A stretch of DNA of 64,000 nucleotides, from positions 10,452,255-10,516,254 of the forward strand of contig OZ025217.1 of NCBI GenBank assembly GCA_964019055.1, written 5' to 3'. The notes below the pieces were generated by a model. That model was not told the origin of the DNA. It did no database searches and saw only the letters and a list, made by a program, of their open reading frames with translations. Origin of the DNA: Anthopleura xanthogrammica. Lineage: Eukaryota; Cnidaria; Anthozoa; Actiniaria; Actiniidae. Shown here one piece after another: positions 56,895 to 64,000 of this stretch. How positions within the stretch are numbered: the first letter of the stretch is position 1; each line of letters starts with the position of its first letter. The position numbers and the translations under genes were made by a program.

Positions 56895-57182
56895 TTAAAG
56901 AATTCTAGTCAACTACAATGCACTGCGCGCCGAAAATAATGCAATCCGCTATATTCCCTGCCAGGCAAAATGGCGGTTTTGTAGGTGGAGTTTGGGAATC
57001 CAGTTCCATCGGTCTTGTTATTCAAGCTAGAAGTTTTAAAACCATCAAGATATCATGATAAGTAGTTGTTTCATGCTTTTTGTGAGATTTTATAAATTTT
57101 GGCAACAAATCTAAGGTAAATTTCGTATGTAAACAATGATATAGGCGCGCAGTGCATTGTATAGTTGACTAGGATTCTTTAA
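56895..57182. mobile_element. MITE, about 288 bp
   Basis: TTAAAGAATTCTAGTCAACT and ACAATGCACTGCGCGCC are inverted at the right as GGCGCGCAGTGCATTGTATA and GTTGACTAGGATTCTTTAA. Confidence 0.85.
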
Positions 57183-58240
57183 ATATAATTTAAGCGAATA
57201 TTTTGTCAGAGGATTTGTATGAGAAGATTTAATTGCAGGCCATAGTTTCCTCAAAATATAACCGCTACTTTAAGGGGATAGTGTCACGTGACCTGTGAGT
57301 GAAAAATATACTTTATTTTTCCGCGATCCTCGGGCTCTTAGTCAGTGATATCTTGATATACGTGTTAGTATGCGCCAGACAAATCGCCAGGCAGTCACAA
57401 TTATTAATTAGAGAGACACCTTATCTTAGACAAGGTCGGCCACAATAAAACATTTAATTCTGAAACACTTAACCTTTACTAAGAATTTCTTTACTTTTGT
57501 TCTAAACGTTAGACAATTTAGTAGTAACAATTTTTCCAGGTGCTGATTTATTTTCTGTAAATTAATTTTGCCGGTCGTGAATTTTCTACTGACTTTCCTA
57601 TATCTCTCCTCTGACTCTTATAACTTTCTAAGGCATTCCTCCTTGAAAAGAGGTCTTGAATTATTTATTTTGACGGTCGTGATTCGAGAACTGGAAGATT
57701 GACAGTATGGATCATGATTTTCATCACATCACTCTTGCTTACACTCATAGTGAACTTGCAAAAGCAGGAAATACCTTCTGGGATGTTGCAGAACTAGGGA
57801 ATCTGTATGATGATTAACTTACAGCATACACGGTATGGCATGCTTTAACATCGAAATGGCTTCTCATTGTTGCCCAAGAAGTATATATAGGCCATGGTTT
57901 TCGTTAGAATGGAAAACCTATGGGTAGTCGGACTTACACCAACGTAGATGGCCGGAACAAAATACCGGAACTACAAAGTGGTTTTCTATTAATTGTTTTC
58001 AATTATCTTGTCCAACACTTACGTGGTTACAAATGTCCACTCATGAATACGAAATTTAATCTCTACATAATAACGCAAATTGAAAACGGCTTGGTGTTGG
58101 ACTTGCATTTTCCTCTGCGTTTTATCTACCTCAAAAGTTGCAATTATTCCAAAATTATCATTTTAGGACCCAACTGAAAAAAGGTCATTTATGTCAGTTC
58201 GTGTTTTCGAAGACGTCAAATAAATTCCATCGATAGCCGG

Positions 58241-58753
58241 TCAGTCTGTTTTTGTGGTTAGACATCGATTTAACTTCTTTTTCAAGGCTTTTTGCGTCTC
58301 GGGACTCATCTTGCATTCCTCAAAATAACCGTATTTAATATGGCTTATATTTGCTCCCTTTTCGATCAACAACAACGCACAATCATACTCCCCTTCGTAG
58401 ACAGCTACATCAAGTGGTGAAAGTCCATCTTTGTCATACACTTCGACTGTTGCGCCTTTGTCAATAAGGAATCGTAGACAATCCATGCTTCCCGTCGTAG
58501 CTGCTCGATGAAGAGGGTAAAATCCATCTGTTGCTCGCTCGTTGATGTCAACTCTAGCAGATTCTACGATTCCTTTTACCGTATCTATATCATTTCTGCT
58601 CACAGCCCAGTTTAGTAAGATCTTTTCATCCATTGATAAGCTTCGTTGTCTCTGTCTAACGGGAGGAACTTGGAGACGGCGTTTGAGAGTAGGTGTACTT
58701 GGCATATTCTCCTTGGCCTTCTTCCGTTTGACATTTTCTCCGAGAATATTCAT
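58241..58753 (-). CDS. Ankyrin-repeat protein, 170 aa, PPP1R27-like layout
   Basis: A single-exon frame with ATG at 58,753. The first 40 residues are basic and Pro/Arg-rich (KRKKAKEN, TLKRRLQVPPVRQRQRSLS). Three or four ankyrin repeats follow: KILLNWAVSRNDIDTVKGIV; GFYPLHRAATTGSMDCLRFL with IDKGA; and GLSPLDVAVYEGEYDCALLL with IEKGA. The tail is Lys-rich (KALKKKLNRCL). The layout of a basic N terminus plus a short ankyrin stack resembles PPP1R27 and other small PP1-binding ankyrin proteins, or NRARP. I cannot confirm a PP1-docking RVxF motif, so the family is tentative. No neighbour explains its role. The nearest upstream DNA on its strand (58,754-59,100) has no recognised element. Confidence 0.8.
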   Translation of the reverse strand: MNILGENVKRKKAKENMPSTPTLKRRLQVPPVRQRQRSLSMDEKILLNWAVSRNDIDTVKGIVESARVDINERATDGFYPLHRAATTGSMDCLRFLIDKGATVEVYDKDGLSPLDVAVYEGEYDCALLLIEKGANISHIKYGYFEECKMSPETQKALKKKLNRCLTTKTD

Positions 58754-61600
58754 CTTTGGATCTTAATACTTCTCTGGAAAACTACAGCTTAAAAACATCG
58801 TGTTTTCCCCCCGTGTTTTCGACACTGTTTACGTGAAACTCGGGCTTGTTCGTATGTATCAAGTTTAAGAAACCCAAACTTAGAAGCAATGAGTTCAGAG
58901 GGCTCGGCATGTGAGTTCAAACTTGCCAGAAGCAGCGAATTGCAAAAATTGTATTCTCCTCGAAGAACTGTTACTTATATCATCGTTGATAGATACTTAT
59001 CATGCTTGTTCGTGATTGACACTCTAATATAGCATTCCTTTCGTAAATCTCGCGTATTCTTGCCATGCATGGACCGTATATGCGAAGAAGCATAAAGGTT
59101 ATTTCATCACGACATTTATCCAGCTTAGCGATACGCTTGTCTTTTCGAAATCCACAATTGAGGTCTTAGACAAGGGAGTTACTTAATACTGGGTCAAGTT
59201 TGAGTAAAACTCCTGGCCCAGAAATATAAAAGGCAGATTTTTTTATTGAAATATATTTTTCCCGCGCGGGCCGTCCGAAAATCCACCATCTTGTTTACGT
59301 TTCTAAGTCCTCTAAGTAGAAAAGAACAGCCGGAAATAATTTCGTGATCGCAGAAAAAGATATCAAAGATAAAAGTCGCAGGCTCATAGAAATATTTAAC
59401 TTTTCAGTATTTTTCGACCAGCATTGGTCATATGTCATACCACTTTTTCATGGTTCAAATTTTGGTGATTTTCGAGTTGTGTATCATTATTATTATTAAA
59501 AACATTTGTTTAGTTTAACTATGTTGGGAAATATTTATACTCTATCGTGTTGAAACACACGACAAACTCTAGGCTGACCTATAAACCTTTAATTACAGAT
59601 ATTAGGTAATCAACTGAAATCTCGTCTTTGCAATTTGTTAAAGAATTTCTGATGTTAGTGTGGAATTCTAGACTCGGAGATTAGTGGCTTAGAACAGTTC
59701 GCCACCGCTCCAATTGTATTTTCATTTTAATTTATTCATTATTTTTTATACGAAAATGTGTGAGAAAAGTTCTATTTCTTCCTTTTGAAGACGACTGTGC
59801 TGCTAAATGCCCTCTGTCCATGGCTGATACTTATGGGTTTCCTGTGGATTTAGCGGGAACTTTCGCGCCAAAATAACACGCCCCGCATCCCCGCACTCCC
59901 TTGTCTTTGCCGGACTTTGAAAAGGTGCTCAGTAACTCTTAGATAAGAAATCCTACATTTCTAACATTTGGGTCTCAATTTCAGGTCCTTAAGTATTATT
60001 TCTTTTTTCGATAATGTCAACTACGTATTGTCATGAATGTAATTTAAACAAATTCCCCCCCCCCCCCCCCCCCCTTGGCATGATCATGTATAATGATTTT
60101 ACATTTGTTTTTGAAAAGTCCCATTCACGGTTCCCTGCGCCATCTTGAAAGGCAGCCGATCCTTTGCATAGAAGCAAAACGAATGGTGAGCTTGCAATGA
60201 TAGAGACATGTGAATAATTGTCAAAGGTGTTAAAAAAGGTCTTTATCATTGCAAACTCGCCGTTCGTCTCGCTTTTATGTAAAGGCACAGCTACCTTTCA
60301 AGATGGCGCAGGGAACAGCGAAGGGGCGGGACTATTCCCATTTCTGACCACGTGTATTCTCTTGAGTATTATTTCTTTTCTTATCAATATTTCTATATAA
60401 AATATTTCTTTTCTACCGATATTATAACATAATTGAAAAAGTATAAAAAATAAAACAAAATATTCGTTAATAATAATAATGATGACGATGACAACGAAGA
60501 CGACGACGACAACAACGACGACAATACGTCTCTGTTTCGAGCAAACTCAGAATTAAAACATGTTTCTTGTCAGTTTAAAAACTAATTGAATCAAAACTTT
60601 TTCAATAATTATCAAAAAAAGATACAATTATATACATGCTCTCATTGAACACTTAGAAAACTAGAACACTTTTGAAAGTAAATATTTGAAAGGTTAATCA
60701 TCTAAAAAAATGTAGATATGGAACTCTCGGGAGAGGTCGACAACTTGACCTGGTTCAGAGTCTGCGTCAAGATGGCTTGTTTTAAAAATTTTATTGAATG
60801 ACTTCAAGTTAGAGCTCAAATCTTGCTAAGCAATTTTATAAGTACTTAGCAGATAGACTACTTGCAAAAAAATGTGTACCTAATTTGCATAAATCAAAAT
60901 CTTTCCCTATTGTACTATGACGTCACAGCTTGTTTACATGGGCTAGAATGATAGAAATTTAGGTTAAATATTCTTTTGTTCGGGATATTTAGTGTGATAT
61001 TTAGCTGCTCTCCCAGAATATCATAAACCAAATTTTATTGTGATTTAATGTAGTTCGGGACACTTGCTAGTGCGCATCCGTTTCGCGCATCTTGTTTTTG
61101 ATCACTTATCTAAGTGTTTTTGATGTTTCATCCTAATATTATGTAAATTCGAAACCACCTCCACAATCAACCTAAAGATTTCTTGGATTTAGCTCTGTTT
61201 CCGTTGTAAAAACGATTTTTTTCCCCTAACACATTCAAAATCTTATTGCCAGTTATCACCTCCATTGTGTCGTTTTGCAACGACATGGTTCTTCACGAAA
61301 ACTCAATCTAGGAAAAGGAATTCAAACGCTGAAGAGCCTGAATTTGATTCGAATAGATTCTAGAGACATGATCGAAAAAACAAAATGACTGACAAATACG
61401 TCATAAGCGATCATTAAGGTACTAGAACCCAGTCCCGCGCGGACCCGAAAGGTGACTTTCGCTCAGAATTTTAAGATTTTTGACACTAAGTCTTGAAGGT
61501 GCCAATGGGGGTACCCGATTGTCGGTTAACTACAAATTACGCTGACCATAATCAATTTAGCCAAAATAACAGAAATTTCAGTATCAACTTTTAGGCTATT
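58754..61600. other. Intergenic region without a recognised gene
   Basis: Contains MITE family C copy 2, a C run (60,056-60,074), a GACGAC/AACGAC run near 60,480-60,525 and A/T-rich DNA. No coding exon seen. Confidence 0.5.
60112..60325. mobile_element. MITE family C, copy 2
   Basis: GGTTCCCTGCGCCATCTTGA and GCAATGATAGAGAC at the left pair with GTCTTTATCATTGCAAACTC and TCAAGATGGCGCAGGGAAC at the right. Same family as 18,470-18,686. Confidence 0.9.
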
Positions 61601-62280
61601 TAGACTCAGACAATAGCAAACCAATCACCGTTAACGCAGCATTTTTCCCAGTGGAATTCAAATCTTGTCACACTAAGAAATACACACCGTCAGTATCTGT
61701 TTTAAAGGGTACATGGATTATAAGGTACATGGATTATAAGGTACATGGATTATAAGGTACATGGATTATAAGGTACATGAATTATAAGGTACATGGATTA
61801 TAAGGTACATGGATTATAAGGTACATAGATTATAAGGTACATGGATTATAAGGTACATGGATTATAAGGTACATGGATTATAAGGTACATGAATTATAAG
61901 GTACATGGATTATAAGGTACATGGATTATAAGGTACATGGATTATAAGGTACATGAATTATAAGGTACATGGATTATAAGGTACATGAATTATAAGGTAC
62001 ATGGATTATAAGGTACATGAATTATAAGGTACATGGATTATAAGGTACATGGATTATAAGGTACATGGATTATAAGGTACATGGATTATAAGGTACATGA
62101 ATTATAAGGTACATGGATTATAAGGTACATGAATTATAAGGTACATGGATTATAAGGCAATTTTCTTTTATTTTCACAGGATCGACAGCAAACAATTGAA
62201 ACAATTCAGTATCAATTTTCCAGGACCAAGATATATTGTAGCTTATTTGTTGAGCTTATTGGACATAGCAACAGTAACTA
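61600..62280. repeat. Duplicated segment (partner 56,615-56,875) interrupted by a minisatellite
   Basis: Left flank AACCAATCACCGTT-GCAGC, AAATCTTGTC-CAC and TTTTAAAG-GTAC match the 56.6-kb copy. Right flank GGCAATTTT-TTTTA-TTTCACAGGA, TTTGTTGAGCTT-T-GGACATAGC and AACGTAACTAAGG-type blocks also match. The 56.6-kb copy has a single GAGTACTACAAGGTTTAC where this one has the 16-bp array. Confidence 0.75.
61708..62156 (+). repeat. 16-bp minisatellite, 28 copies
   Basis: Unit GGTACATGGATTATAA; 449 bp divides almost exactly into 28. The only frequent variant has GAATT in place of GGATT (about seven copies) and one has AGATT. Confidence 0.98.
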
Positions 62281-62508
62281 AGGCCCAGTTCAAACATCGA
62301 TCTTCTCATGAGCCGAACGCATGGAAAACAATAAATAATACTGAAGGCGGTCTTCTTTGATGTCATTTGGTTCCGCTCATGAGAAGTTCGACGCTTTTAC
62401 TCGGCCAAAAGCGAGTCTTTTACCGATACGGCGGCCATCTTGAATTCTATTCTTTTAAGTAAGACATTATGGGATGCTTAGAAGGCAATATATCAGTTGG
62501 AAAATTTG

Positions 62509-64000
62509 GAGGATCCGATCATCTTTTGGAGGATCCAATCATATCCTGGAAGATCCAATCATATCCTGGAGGATCCGATCACATTTTGGAGGATCCAATC
62601 ACATCCTGGAGGATCCAATCATATCCTGGAGTATCCAATCATATCCTGGAGTATCCAATCATATCCTGGAGGATCCAATCACATTTTGGAGGATCCAATC
62701 ATATCCTGGAGAATCCAATCTAATCCTGGAGGATCCAATCATATCCTGGAGGATCCAATCTAATCCAGGAAGATCCAATCATATCCTGGAGGATCCAATC
62801 ACATTTTGGAGGATCCAATCATATCCTGGAGGATCCAATCTAATCCTGGAGGATCCAATCATATCCTGGAGGATCCAATCTAATCCTTGAGGATCCAATC
62901 ATATCCTGGAGGATCCAATCTAATCCTGGAGGATCGAATCATATCCTGGAGGATCCAATCACATTTTGGAGGATCCAATCATATCCTGGAGGATCCAATC
63001 TAATCCTGGAGGATCCAATTATATCCTGGAGGATCCAATTATATCCTGGAGGATCCAATTATATCCTGGAGGATCCAATCATATCCTGGAGGATCCAATC
63101 ATATCCTGGAGGATCCAATCTAATCCCGGAGGATCCACTGATCATATCCTGGAGGATCCAATCTAATCCTGGAGGATCCCATCACATCGTGGAGGATCCA
63201 ATCATATCCTGGATGATCCAATCGTATCCTGGAGGATCCAATCATATTCTGGAGGATCCAATCATGTTCTGGAGGATCCAATCATATCCTGGAGGATCCA
63301 ATCATATTCTGGAGGATCCAATCATATCTTGGAGGATCCAATCACACATTGGAGGATCCAATCATTTCCTGGAAGATCCAATCATATCCTGGAGGATCCG
63401 ATCATATCCTGGAGGATCCAATCTAATCCTGGAGGATCCGATCATATCCTGGAGGATCCAATCTAATCCTGGAGGATCCAATCACATCGTGGAGGATCCA
63501 ATCATATCCTGGAGGATCCAATCACATTTTGGAGGATCCAATCATATCCTGGAGGATCCAATCTAATCCTGGAGGATCCAATAATATCCTGGAGGATCCA
63601 ATCTAATCCTGGAGGATCCAATCATATCCTGGAGGATCCAATCTAATCCTGGAGGATCCAATAATATCCTGGAGGATCCAATCTAATCCTGGAGGATCCA
63701 ATCATATCCTGGAGGATCCAATCTAATCCTGGAGGATCCAATCATATCCTGGAGGATCCAATCTAATCCTGGAGGATCCAATCATATTCTGGAGGATCCA
63801 ATCATATTCTGGAGGATCCAATCATATCCTGGAGGATCCAATCATATCCTGGAGGATCCAATCAGATCTTGGAGGATCCAATCACACATTGGAGGATCCA
63901 ATCATATCCTGGAGGATCCAATCATATCCTGGAGGATCCGATCATATCCTGGAGGATCCAATCTAATCCTGGAGGATCCAATCACATCGTGGAGGATCCA
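62509..64000 (+). repeat. 20-bp minisatellite, about 74 copies, continuing past the window
   Basis: Unit GGATCCAATCATATCCTGGA, with frequent variants TCTAATCC, TCACATTT and TCATATTC. The register is constant except for a 3-base insertion near 63,137. Since 20 is not a multiple of three, all frames cycle through SNHILEDPI-like translations that are not genes. Confidence 0.98.

Larger units (their letters stand above)
53774..58240. other. Intergenic region without a recognised gene
   Basis: Between LSM6 and the ankyrin gene. It holds a hairpin (54,556-54,627), MITE family A copy 4, a CAT/ATC tract (55,315-55,540), the 57-bp minisatellite (55,800-56,520), one copy of a diverged duplicated segment (56,615-56,875) and a MITE (56,895-57,182). 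ORFs present lack family features. Confidence 0.55.

Noticed and set aside
62469..63566. ORFs with SNHILEDPI repeats and a CRISPR-like regular spacing
   Set aside because: The 20-bp unit is tandem with no unique spacers, so it is a minisatellite. Open frames follow from absence of stop codons in the unit.

Overview
The window is nuclear DNA from an animal. Genes are split by GT-AG introns, and the introns and intergenic DNA are packed with MITE-like inverted repeats, tRNA-derived SINE-like units, a dead non-LTR retrotransposon and many young tandem repeats. A cnidarian, probably an anthozoan, is the best guess. It rests on the gene content (animal ARL15, endophilin A, NDUFS4 and LSM6) together with a plant-DRB/HYL1-like triple dsRBD protein, a type reported from cnidarians. 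This assignment is inference. I derived the exon structures by reading splice sites and checking that the phases close.

Layout. 1-7,700: repeats only (a foldback element, a CR1/L2-like reverse transcriptase remnant, a 39-bp minisatellite, a CTGT tract, two TIR elements). 7,823-12,160 (+): an unrecognised four-exon gene ending in a long coiled coil. 15,041-19,144 (-): ARL15, six exons, complete. 20,647-27,806 (+): endophilin A, ten exons, complete. 29,635-31,447 (+): NDUFS4, four exons, complete. 32,355-32,590 (-): a possible small membrane protein. 36,557-37,246 (+): a MYND zinc-finger protein with a 5'-UTR intron. 39,618-39,995 (+): a small secreted Lys-rich protein, also with a 5'-UTR intron. 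42,823-48,319 (-): eight phased exons of a Nudix-domain protein that lacks its own start. 49,517-51,367 (-): a HYL1-like protein with three dsRBDs. 52,029-53,773 (+): LSM6, three exons. 58,241-58,753 (-): an ankyrin-repeat protein. From 61,600 to the end: a 16-bp and then a 20-bp tandem array, the latter running off the window.

How the genes relate. Several genes have core cell functions: complex I assembly (NDUFS4), U6 snRNP and mRNA decay (LSM6), endocytic membrane curvature (endophilin A) and small-GTPase signalling (ARL15). ARL15 and NDUFS4 are also close neighbours in the human genome, which suggests ancient microsynteny. The most striking point is at 42.8-51.4 kb. The HYL1-like exons and the Nudix exons are consecutive on the same strand, and the first Nudix exon needs an upstream exon of phase 2. 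The last dsRBD exon ends at a strong donor that gives exactly that phase in a shifted frame. They may therefore be one dsRBD-Nudix gene with a one-base frame break, or two overlapping products of one transcription unit.
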